A stretch of 64,000 bases of DNA from CAIVAT01 sp964455285 (lineage in GTDB: Bacteria > Bacteroidota > Bacteroidia > Bacteroidales > FEN-979). The notes beneath the pieces were generated by a model that was not told where the DNA came from, did no database searches, and saw nothing but the letters and a program-made list of their open reading frames with translations. This document shows, in pieces, positions 52,786 through 61,800 of the stretch; the stretch's first letter is position 1; each line of letters opens with the position of its first letter. Where the stretch lies: the NCBI GenBank assembly GCA_964455285.1, contig CAYVVG010000001.1, positions 1-64,000 on the forward strand, in the 5' to 3' direction. A program made the position numbers and the translations under genes.

Positions 52786-54281
52786 ATAAGTTCCCGGTGC
52801 TGCAGGGTGACTGTTACCTTATACTTATTCTTCAGGAAGCCTGACAGTTGTTCGGCGCAGTAAACCGAACGGTGCTGCCCTCCGGTGCAGCCGTAAGAGA
52901 CGGCCAGGTGTGAGAACCCCCGCTGCTGGTATTCAACCACGCTCTGTTCCACAAGGGCCATGGTGTTGCGAAGGAAATCACCCACCGCCGGCTCCCTGCC
53001 CAGGAAGTCGGATACGGGCTTATCCCGGCCTGACACCTTGCTGTATTCGGGATACCTCCCCGGGTTGGGTAAGGCCCGGCAATCGAATATGAACCCTCCG
53101 CCGTGTCCCGACGGGTCGTCGGGCAAACCCTTCTTATAAGAAAAACTGGTCACAGCAACGGTCAGGAATTGCTGCCTGTGCGGCACATTACCAATTGAAT
53201 GTATTGTATTATCTTTCCGATTGTTATCATTAACCACATTGACTATTTGTTTAAACAGATCTCCGGCGGTTCCGGTCATGCGGTCGATGATCTTTGCCAG
53301 GGCAGGAGTCCCCTCCCCGATCCGCTCTCCTTCGCGGAGTTGCCGCAGGTTTTCCAGGGCAAAGGGAATGCTCTGAAGGAAATGGGCCTTATGTTCGTAA
53401 TAGCCCCTGAAACCATACGCGCCCAGGGCCTGGAGAATCCGGATCAGGACAAAGCCTGGATACTCGCGGATGAACTGTTCCCGGTTGACCGGATATACGC
53501 GTTCAAGAGCATCCAGGTAATGGAAAAGAAGCTTCTCCCTGTCGGCATTGGCGAGGTCGGCCTTGCCGTCGTAAAGCAGGGAGGCTATGTCGTAATGCAA
53601 GGCACCTCTCCTGCCTCCCTGGTAATCGATGAACCAGGGTTCACCATCCACCACCATGATGTTCCTCGACTGGAAATCGCGGAACAGGAAAAAGCCTGAC
53701 GCCGGCTCCAGCAAACGGTCACACAGGCGGTTGAAATCATCCTCGAGCGCCTGCTCGTCGAAAGGAATGCCAGTCAGTTTAAGGAAATAATACTTGAAAT
53801 AATTCAGATCCCACATCATCGACTGGCGATCGAACGCATCCCGCGGGTAACAGACCCCATAGTCGATGCTCCGCCCGGCCACGACCTGGATCTCCGGCAA
53901 GCGGTTGATCGCTTTGCAATACACCCGGAACACCTCATCGGGAAGACGCTTTTCCGTCCCCGGAGAATCCGTCCGTCGATCGGTAAGAAATCGGAAGAGC
54001 GTGGTATCGCCCAGGTCGGTAAGCAGGTAGATATGATGTTCGAGGTCGTCGGCCAGGATTTCCGGTACCGGAATCCCCGATCTCCTGAAATGCCGGGTGA
54101 AGGAGAGAAAGGCACCATTTTCGCGGACGTTTTCATTCCAGGCTCCGATCACCTTTTCCACCCCTTCCATCCGGTAATATACCCGACCGGATCCTGACCC
54201 CGGCAACCGGGTGATCCCTGCCGGTTCCGACCCGCACCACACCCTGTACAACTCTCTCAACCTCTCTTCAACCAATTTCAT
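52782..54281 (-). CDS. AmgK-type sugar kinase fused to RapZ C-terminal domain
   Basis: A 499-residue two-part protein. Residues 1-340 are an aminoglycoside-phosphotransferase-fold kinase with Asp202 and Asn207 (FRDFQSRNIMV) and Asp219 (FIDYQGG), as in AmgK, which phosphorylates MurNAc/GlcNAc at C1. Residues 372-499 match the C-terminal domain of RapZ: TSFSYKKGLP, FIFDCRALPNPGRYPEY, SGRDKPVSDFL and YGCTGGQHRSVYCAE (464-477). The RapZ N-terminal P-loop domain is absent. In E. coli, RapZ senses glucosamine-6-phosphate by its C-terminal domain. Overlap with the MurU-like gene supports a joint role in cell wall sugar recycling. Confidence 0.85.
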   Translation of the reverse strand: MKLVEERLRELYRVWCGSEPAGITRLPGSGSGRVYYRMEGVEKVIGAWNENVRENGAFLSFTRHFRRSGIPVPEILADDLEHHIYLLTDLGDTTLFRFLTDRRTDSPGTEKRLPDEVFRVYCKAINRLPEIQVVAGRSIDYGVCYPRDAFDRQSMMWDLNYFKYYFLKLTGIPFDEQALEDDFNRLCDRLLEPASGFFLFRDFQSRNIMVVDGEPWFIDYQGGRRGALHYDIASLLYDGKADLANADREKLLFHYLDALERVYPVNREQFIREYPGFVLIRILQALGAYGFRGYYEHKAHFLQSIPFALENLRQLREGERIGEGTPALAKIIDRMTGTAGDLFKQIVNVVNDNNRKDNTIHSIGNVPHRQQFLTVAVTSFSYKKGLPDDPSGHGGGFIFDCRALPNPGRYPEYSKVSGRDKPVSDFLGREPAVGDFLRNTMALVEQSVVEYQQRGFSHLAVSYGCTGGQHRSVYCAEQLSGFLKNKYKVTVTLQHRELI

Positions 54282-54311
54282 AAATAATATAATTTAATTC
54301 ATTGATTATCA

Positions 54312-57300
54312 TCAGTCACCACTCACGACCCTGATCTCCGGTTCCAGGTAAACCAGCCTGGTTTCCACGCCAGGATACCCCATATCCCGGAGGCATCCTG
54401 CATAACGGCGCATCTGGGCGGCGTGCTCCGGCATGGGCAGGCCGGTCTTGTAATCGACCACCACGACCCTTTCCCCATCGAAAACGACCCTGTCGGGCCT
54501 TAAAAAGGTTCCGTCGCGCAGCAGGATCTCCGTTTCTGTTTTTGCAGTTATTCCATCCCCGTAAAGTGAACGGAGGGAGGGGTGCGATATCAACGTCATA
54601 AGGATCCGGCTGGCATGTTCCCGTTCCGACAGGTCAAGCAATCCTGCTTGCATGCCCCTGGCAATGACAAAATCCAGGTCATTTGCCGTATTCAGCCACG
54701 AGAGAAGGGTGTGGATCCTGTTGCCCCAGCCGACTTTACCGGCGGGATTGTCGAGATCCCATGCCTCGGAAGCCCTGCGCCGGATAAGGATCCTGTCGCG
54801 CCAGTCGGCGCTCAGGGACAGGTCGGGCCTGAGGGTCTCCCGGAATTCCTGCTGCCCGGTTTTCTCAACGGGGGTGCACGATCCGAAGGTATATACTGAT
54901 CTCCCCTCTTCCCAGGCTTCCACCGACTTGAGGAAAAGGCGGAAAAATCCGGGAAGGGAATGGATCTCTTCCTCCCGGGCAGGGGGACGTCGTGACAGCA
55001 GGTAAAGCCGGTCTTCAGGGCGGGTCGTTGCCACGTATAACAGGTTGACCAGGTCGAGCATCGACTTTTGCTTTTCCTCTTCCAGTAAACCGGCATACCG
55101 CGTGGATTCCAGCCGTGAATCGGTATGGACAAGGGCCGAGGTGATCCCGGTTGCCATTCCGTCGTCAAGGTCCACCCACAGGTATTCCCGCGTGTTCGTG
55201 CGGGAGTCGTGTGCAAAAGGAAGGATCACAACAGGGAACTCCAATCCCTTGGCTTTATGTATCGTAATCACCCTTACCGCATCTAATTCTTCAGGAACAG
55301 TGATCGAATGTTTCAACTTGTTTTTATCCCACCATTCCAGAAATTCTGAAGAACCCGGGGAGACCCGGATGGTAAACTTCAGAACGGCATCGAGGAAAAA
55401 CTGCAGGTAAGGGTCGTTGTCAGTCCGGAGACCGAAGTCCCGGATGAGGCTTTCGCACAGATCATACACCGGCAGGAATTCATACCGTTCTTTTCCAAGT
55501 TCCCTGGCAACTGTACCTTCAGGGATTTCTCTGCGGATATATTCGCTGATCTCTGTTTTGACGATATCATTTTCAGGTTCAAATAGATACCTCATACAGG
55601 AGACCAGGAACCGGACGCCGGCGGAGTTTACCAGCAGCAGCGAATCGGCCGATACGACTTCGATGCCGGCCGCAATCAGGTGCCGGGCTACCAGGCTGGC
55701 AGTGTGGTTACTACGGCACAGGATGGCAATATCCCGTAACCGGTATCCATCCGCGCGTACCTCAGAGATCAGCCGGGCGGTTGTTTCCAGCATCTTCCGG
55801 CTATAGTCCACGCCCTCCTCGCCGGCCAAAAATTCCAGGTACACGTATCCTCCCTGTTTGTCAGGATGAGACTTTTGCTCCAATCCTTGATATATCTTCT
55901 CTCTTCCCCCGGTGAGGACCTGATCCGCCAATACCCTGAAAAGCCGGTTATTGAAAAGGACGATCTCCTCGCGCGACCGGAAGTTCCGGTCAAGTGAATG
56001 CCGCTGATAGTGCCTTTGCAGGGCCATCTCCCGTTCGCGGATGATGGGATTGAACGCACTGCCGGGAAGCGAAGGAAGGGAACTGAACTGTTCCACCTCT
56101 CCTCCCCTCCACCGGTAGATCGCCTGCTTGCCGTCGCCCACCACCAGGTTGAAATGACCGCCGGCCAGGGAGTTTTCGACCAGCGGGACAAAATTCAGCC
56201 ACTGCAGCACCGAGGTATCCTGAAATTCATCGATCAGGATATGCCGGTATTTTTCACCGAGCCTTTCATAAATAAAAGGGACCGGCTCGTTCATGACGAT
56301 GCCCGCGATCCGTGCATTGAATTCGGATATATGAACCAGGTTATTTCTTTGCTTGAAGGCGGTCATCACCTTGTCGATCTCATTCAGTACCGCCATCGGA
56401 TAAATGGTCTTTGCCAGCAATTTCCGGAGCAGGTAATCCCCCAGTCCGGACTCAGACAATGCACAGATATCCTGATAAATACCTGATAAATCCGGCATCA
56501 CGGCATCAATGGCCTGCCGGGTATCGGAACCGGCTTTGGCCGAGTACCATTTTCCTTCGCTGAAGGCAGCCACCACATAGCTGTTTGGCGTGATCCGGTC
56601 CATCCTTCCTGCTGCCAGGTTGAAAAAAAAATTCCATACGCCCTGCTCCCCCCGGTAAAGGTCGGAGGGTGACAGGGCGCTGTTTTGAAGGATGGAAACC
56701 CCCTGCTTGGCCAGCTCTTTCACCCGGGCTTCGAATCCATTGATCCGCTGGAACAAGGCTCCGGCGATCCGGTCGAATGCTGCCAGCGAAATATCCCGGA
56801 GAGGCAGGATCCGGTCCCGGGAATCTTCTTCAAGAAGAATCCGCGCAAATGAGGTGAGCAGTTCCGCTATCTTCCAGTCTTTATCATCCTCCATCCTGTT
56901 TTCCAGGAAGTGGACAAGCAGCCCGGTAAGTTCTTCATTGTCACCAACCTGCTCCAGCAGCAGATCGACCGACTCGGCGAGCATCTCATCAGCGTCGAGT
57001 TCCACATTGAAATTGACGGGAAGACCGAAATCGTGTGCAAATGTCCTGATCAAACGGTGCGTAAAACTGTCGATCGTTCCCACTGCAAAATCGGCATAAT
57101 TATGCAGGATCAGCCTGTAAGCCCGGGATGCATTTTCGCTGATCTGCCCCTGCGACAGTCCGGTTTCCCTGGTAAGCAGGGGGAGCAGGGTCTCCGCCAA
57201 CCGCCGATCGGATGCAGCGTCGCCTCTGACCAGCGCGTCAAGGGCCTTCAATACCCTCTCTTTCATCTCGTTGGCCGCCTTGTTGGTAAAGGTAATGGCC

Positions 57301-57407
57301 AGGATGTTCCTGAACGCCTCCGGTTCAGCCACGATGATCTTCAGGTACTCGCTGACCAGCGTAAAGGTCTTTCCAGAACCGGCAGAAGAGGAGTATACAG
57401 TGAACAT
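54312..57407 (-). CDS. addA: AddA-type UvrD-family helicase-nuclease
   Basis: A 1031-residue UvrD/Rep helicase with a C-terminal nuclease. Walker A is SSAGSGKTFTL (residues 6-16), followed by LAITFTNKAANEMKERV (motif Ia), HILIDEFQDTSVLQW (Walker B), VVGDGKQAIYRWRGG (motif III), RNFRSREEIV (motif IV), VRVITIHKAKGLEFPVVILPF (motif V) and LLYVATTRPEDRLYLL (motif VI). The PD-(D/E)XK nuclease is at the end (RPDRVVFDGERVVVVDYKTG). The last residues (VVSGD) are encoded by the same heptamer words seen after other genes. An octamer repeat begins four bases upstream of the ATG. Confidence 0.92.
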   Translation of the reverse strand: MFTVYSSSAGSGKTFTLVSEYLKIIVAEPEAFRNILAITFTNKAANEMKERVLKALDALVRGDAASDRRLAETLLPLLTRETGLSQGQISENASRAYRLILHNYADFAVGTIDSFTHRLIRTFAHDFGLPVNFNVELDADEMLAESVDLLLEQVGDNEELTGLLVHFLENRMEDDKDWKIAELLTSFARILLEEDSRDRILPLRDISLAAFDRIAGALFQRINGFEARVKELAKQGVSILQNSALSPSDLYRGEQGVWNFFFNLAAGRMDRITPNSYVVAAFSEGKWYSAKAGSDTRQAIDAVMPDLSGIYQDICALSESGLGDYLLRKLLAKTIYPMAVLNEIDKVMTAFKQRNNLVHISEFNARIAGIVMNEPVPFIYERLGEKYRHILIDEFQDTSVLQWLNFVPLVENSLAGGHFNLVVGDGKQAIYRWRGGEVEQFSSLPSLPGSAFNPIIREREMALQRHYQRHSLDRNFRSREEIVLFNNRLFRVLADQVLTGGREKIYQGLEQKSHPDKQGGYVYLEFLAGEEGVDYSRKMLETTARLISEVRADGYRLRDIAILCRSNHTASLVARHLIAAGIEVVSADSLLLVNSAGVRFLVSCMRYLFEPENDIVKTEISEYIRREIPEGTVARELGKERYEFLPVYDLCESLIRDFGLRTDNDPYLQFFLDAVLKFTIRVSPGSSEFLEWWDKNKLKHSITVPEELDAVRVITIHKAKGLEFPVVILPFAHDSRTNTREYLWVDLDDGMATGITSALVHTDSRLESTRYAGLLEEEKQKSMLDLVNLLYVATTRPEDRLYLLSRRPPAREEEIHSLPGFFRLFLKSVEAWEEGRSVYTFGSCTPVEKTGQQEFRETLRPDLSLSADWRDRILIRRRASEAWDLDNPAGKVGWGNRIHTLLSWLNTANDLDFVIARGMQAGLLDLSEREHASRILMTLISHPSLRSLYGDGITAKTETEILLRDGTFLRPDRVVFDGERVVVVDYKTGLPMPEHAAQMRRYAGCLRDMGYPGVETRLVYLEPEIRVVSGD

Positions 57408-57410
57408 GAT

Positions 57411-57450
57411 GTGCTGATGTGCTGATGTGCTGATGTGCTGATGTGCTGAT
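57411..57450. repeat. Octamer tandem repeat in the addA leader
   Basis: Five perfect 8-bp units (gtgctgat, plus strand) start four bases upstream of the addA ATG and fill the position of its ribosome-binding region. Confidence 0.95.
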
Positions 57451-57508
57451 GCGGAGTGGGGTGCCTGGTTCCTGAATGCCTGTGCTTAGCGGTGAAAGGT
57501 GAATTGAC

Positions 57509-58795
57509 CTAATGATATACCGGCAGTTTGACAGTCCATGTACGGCTGCCGGCTGTGACCCGCATGAGGTACATCCCCGATGCGACTCCGGAAAGGCTGG
57601 CCGTGAACCACTCTCCGGTTTTCACTGTCGCCGGTGTTTCAATTACCTTCCCGCTCATCGACAGCAGTTCAGTTGTGGGCTCCACCGCTGGAAACGGCAG
57701 CCTGAACCTCACGGATTCCGACACCGGGACCGGCCCCAGCGTAAGCCGTTGTTCCGTTTGTTCACCAATGCCGGGGGGATATTTCACCGTGACCATCACC
57801 TGGTCAGCTCCAAAATTCTGCAGGGCATCGAATACCAGGACGCTGATGGTGCGATCCTCCGTTACGGCGAAAGAGACGGAGGTCCCGGTATCCATGGTGC
57901 TCCACAGCACCTGGTAGGGTGGAACCCCGCCGGAGATTTCGGCCTCCAGGGTGATATTGGTCCCTTTCAGCACCTCCCTGTCGGGTCCGAGACTGACCGT
58001 CAATGGCTGGACCTGCATTCGGGCAATATCCCGGTATACAGCCGTTGCAAGGCTATTTTCCTCGTTGATCTGGAGCACGGGTACCCCCTGCCCGTTGGCG
58101 AGCCACCGGTACTCGTTGATGACCCGGTCAATCGAAAACCCGGCACCCAGTGAATCGATATGAACGGTATCGTAAACGGTCACCTCCGATTTCACCCTCA
58201 GCGTCTGGAAGGTGCCGTAGGGGGTCGTCAGCATTCCCCATCCGTCGACCGTGCTGTGTCGCACATGCAACGTCCCGTAATATCCCAGCGATGGCAATGT
58301 CAGTGCAAAAGCCGAGGCAGAGTTCCATTGGTCCCCCGGTGTTGCCGGAAACTGGTAGATCTTCTCCGGCACATCGTACCGTACAGGCAGCGGGAAACCC
58401 TGTACCATATATCCCGAGCCAAGCTCCTCGAAGGCGGCATCCGAATTCTTATAGAATGTAAATCCCTGCGAAACGGGAAAGCCCGCCACCGGGACCAGGC
58501 CGCGCGGGGAGGCCAGGTTTGCACCTCCAAGCATCACGAAAACAAGCTGGTACACAGCCGGTGCGGCGATCGCGGCGGAAAACGTATCAACCCGTTGTGC
58601 CAAAGGTTCAAGCATCGAGAAATTCCAGGTCGTATCCATGGCAGAGCGCCGGAACCCGTCCGGTACATTGTTGGTGATACTCACTCTCAGGGAGTCGCCG
58701 GGCAACGGCATATCAGACCGGGTGATGGTGATCTGCGCAACCGACGCCGGCAGGATCCATCCGGCCAGCACAAGAATAAGAAATATTCGTTTCAT
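57509..58795 (-). CDS. Secreted protein with type IX C-terminal sorting domain
   Basis: A 428-residue exported protein. MKRIFLILVLAGWILPASVAQ is the signal peptide, so the ATG at 58795 is preferred to one 33 bp upstream that overlaps the TamB stop. The first 280 residues are a beta-rich domain without known catalytic motifs. An Ig/PKD-like domain follows (REVLKGTNITLEAEISGGVPPYQVLWS). The last 80 residues are a T9SS type A sorting domain (GPVPVSESVRFRLP ... LLSMSGKVI ... GEWFTASLSGVASGMYLMRVTAGSRTWTVKLPV). It lies directly downstream of tamB. Confidence 0.8.
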   Translation of the reverse strand: MKRIFLILVLAGWILPASVAQITITRSDMPLPGDSLRVSITNNVPDGFRRSAMDTTWNFSMLEPLAQRVDTFSAAIAAPAVYQLVFVMLGGANLASPRGLVPVAGFPVSQGFTFYKNSDAAFEELGSGYMVQGFPLPVRYDVPEKIYQFPATPGDQWNSASAFALTLPSLGYYGTLHVRHSTVDGWGMLTTPYGTFQTLRVKSEVTVYDTVHIDSLGAGFSIDRVINEYRWLANGQGVPVLQINEENSLATAVYRDIARMQVQPLTVSLGPDREVLKGTNITLEAEISGGVPPYQVLWSTMDTGTSVSFAVTEDRTISVLVFDALQNFGADQVMVTVKYPPGIGEQTEQRLTLGPVPVSESVRFRLPFPAVEPTTELLSMSGKVIETPATVKTGEWFTASLSGVASGMYLMRVTAGSRTWTVKLPVYH

Positions 58796-58824
58796 ATTCA
58801 ACAGGTTATAAGTAAATCTCAGGC

Positions 58825-61800
58825 TCAATCCTGTTTTCTTGGGCGGAAAATGTCGCTGAGCCGGGAGAAGTCACGTTGATATTTAATCCCGACACCCTGG
58901 GTGTATTGCGCATTGTTATTCAGTATGTTAAGAGTGTTTGTCCGATTAAAGGCCCGGGCTCGCCAACGGCGGTTGTCGGTCAGGATATACTCGACATTGA
59001 TATCACCGACAAAGGTATATGACTGCTGAACCGATGAATTCGAGTAACTGTTCATTCCAAAGGTTCCGTCGATCAGGAGCCGGTCGTTGAACAATTGTGT
59101 GGAGATCCCCACATCGAACTCCTGCTGGGTTGTGCTGGTGGCAGGTTTGTAGTTCATGTTGACGTTGACCTTCGATGTGAGTTGCGACAGGATGCTGCTG
59201 ATCTGGTGGGTAACCAGCGACAGTGAAGTGGTTCCGACATCGACGCCGGTCTGGGAGGAGGTCAGCACCGGTTTGAACTGGTTCATCACCATAAGGTAGA
59301 TCGCCTGTTCGGCCACTGCCGTGGCATTATTGGTATCGATCGCGGCAAAGACTTCATTGCGGATGCTCTCTTCCACGTTTGGCAGATTGATCGTGAAAGA
59401 GATGTCGGGGTTCATCAGCTTTCCTCCCAACCGGATGATGCATTCAACAGGAATGCGGATATTCTCCTGTTCGGGGCTCATGGTGACTCCTTTCAGCGTC
59501 GCCTTGGTCCGGTATGCCGCACTGATCGAAATAGTTGCGTCGGTCACATCCCCCGTCCACCGGATGGTACTGCCTTCACGGATCGACATGGGCAGCCGGA
59601 AAAGGTTTTTGTGGAACAGGAAAAAGCCCTTGGTGAGGGTATAGGTGCCCGAAAGGGAAAAGGGTGTCGCCGGGGTCATGGTCATCACCAGGTTACCGCT
59701 GCCCGAGGCGGTCAGGTTGCCCAGTTGATCGGGAAAATGTACCTCCACCTCGGCATCCTCCTTCACCCTCAGTCCCAGGTCGATCGAGAGTCCCCCCGTG
59801 TTCAGCACAGCCGGTGGAACCTGGCTGATTCCTGAATCGGCCACAGGATCCTTGAAAATGATATAGTCTACCTGTTCGACCGACCGGGTAAGATCGATTG
59901 GGATCACCACTTTGGTCTTACCCCCGTTGGTTGCCCTCACGAGGATCCGGATATTATCGGGAGGGCCCGTGATGCCGGCCGATCCCCAGGCCCGGGCCTG
60001 CCCGTAAAACAGGTTGTTCTGGGCACGTGAGTTGCTGAATGCGCTGAAATCCTCCATATCCACATGCAGGTCGAGGTTCAGGTCCCTGAAATGGTCATGG
60101 GTGATCTTCCCATTCAGCAGCGCTTTGTTGCCGAGAGAGTCATACAGCGTGATCCGGTCAAAAACAAACGCATTGCTGTCGATCGTCACGATATCGGCAA
60201 ATGAATAAGGAATGTTCAGGTACTTGATCTTAAACTCGGTACGCATCAGTTTAAGTTGCCCGCGGATATCCGGCCGGTCCGGTGTTCCGCCAAGGTGAGC
60301 CCGCCCGGATGCCAACCCGCTGATCCCGCCCATAAAATCGTCAACAAACGGAGCGATCATCTTAATATTCAGATTTTTGATTATTATATCTGCATCCAGG
60401 CGGGGATTTTTCTCATCCATGAAATAGCTTCCCTGAAGGGAGAATGGAATGCTGGTCCCGGCGTTCCCGGTATAGACGATCTGCGCCAGGGCATCAAGCC
60501 TGCGCTGGTCCGCATCGAATGTAACCGACATTTCTGCATCTCCCAGAAGTTCCCGGTTAAAACGGAACCGGCTCACCCTCAGATCGCTGAAGATCGTCAG
60601 GTCCCGGTAGGGATGGATCATTTTCAGTGTGCCGTTGAGCACCCCGTCGAAATCGACCTGATCGGTGCCCAGCAGCTGATCCACGTTGTCGATATCGAGA
60701 CGGGTGAACGCTGCATAGAGGGTGTCGCCGGGACTATCGGAGAGGTTTCCGCTCACCTTCAGTTGCTGGTCGCCCGACCGGAAGGTTAGGTCGGAAAGGC
60801 GGATCGTGGCAGTGTCGAAACGGGTATAATTACCCGCATCCAGCAACCAGTAACGTTCGTTCAGGAACACACGAAAATCGTTGAATTTCAGACCGACGAC
60901 CGGATTCTCACGGAAAGTCGCGAAGCCTCCGAAGCGACTGGCGCTGGTATCGGCCTTCCAGTTCACCCTGAAATGGATGCTGTCGTGGCGAATATCGGCG
61001 TTCACCCGGAACGAATCCACTTTTACTTCAGGAGAATCTTTTTCGCTGGCTTTGATCAGGTATACCCTGCCTGCCCCGGTTTCGACTTCCAGGTTATCCG
61101 GACGCGAACGGGCGTTGAAGTACCAGTTGTCGAGTTCGATTTCGTTGATGAAGAGAGCGGGCGCATTTCCGGTAACAAGGATCGACTCTTTCAATTCATC
61201 ATAGGAGCCTTTTATTACGGTACCCGGAGCGACTTTCAGGAAGGGCAGGAAGATGGCGGTAACCTCATCGGTGTTGCGGAAACGGAGCGTAAAATCCATA
61301 CGCTGGCCGGCGAGGGGCAACGGGTGGATGATGAGGGAATCGCGCAGGTGAAAGGAGGCGAGGTAATTGCGAATAAAAGTTGTAAGTGACGGTACCAGGG
61401 CCTGGAAGGAGAATTCTCCGGTCACATCGGCATCCAGATAATCGGAGGTGAGATGGTAGCTTTTTCCTGCCTGCGTTTCCTGCCGTGTCAGGAGTTCCAA
61501 CTTATCCAGGGTCATGAGTTTATCCCCTTCCCGGTAGTTGAACCCCGAGATCCGGATCGAACCGTCGAGGTTGTCAAGGTTGCTCCCTTTAGCATTTACT
61601 TCGAACCGGGATGCCAGGGTTCCTGCTGAATCACGCTCCAACAGGTGGAGGTCGGCCAACCGGGCATGACCGATCGTGGCCGAGAAATTAAAATCAGGCA
61701 GGGAGTCATGGAGATCGACGACACCCCGAAAATCGAGTTGAAGCCCGGGATCGTCCACCCGCAAAAGCCCGTCGAACCGTTTGTTTTCAAGTTCACCCCT

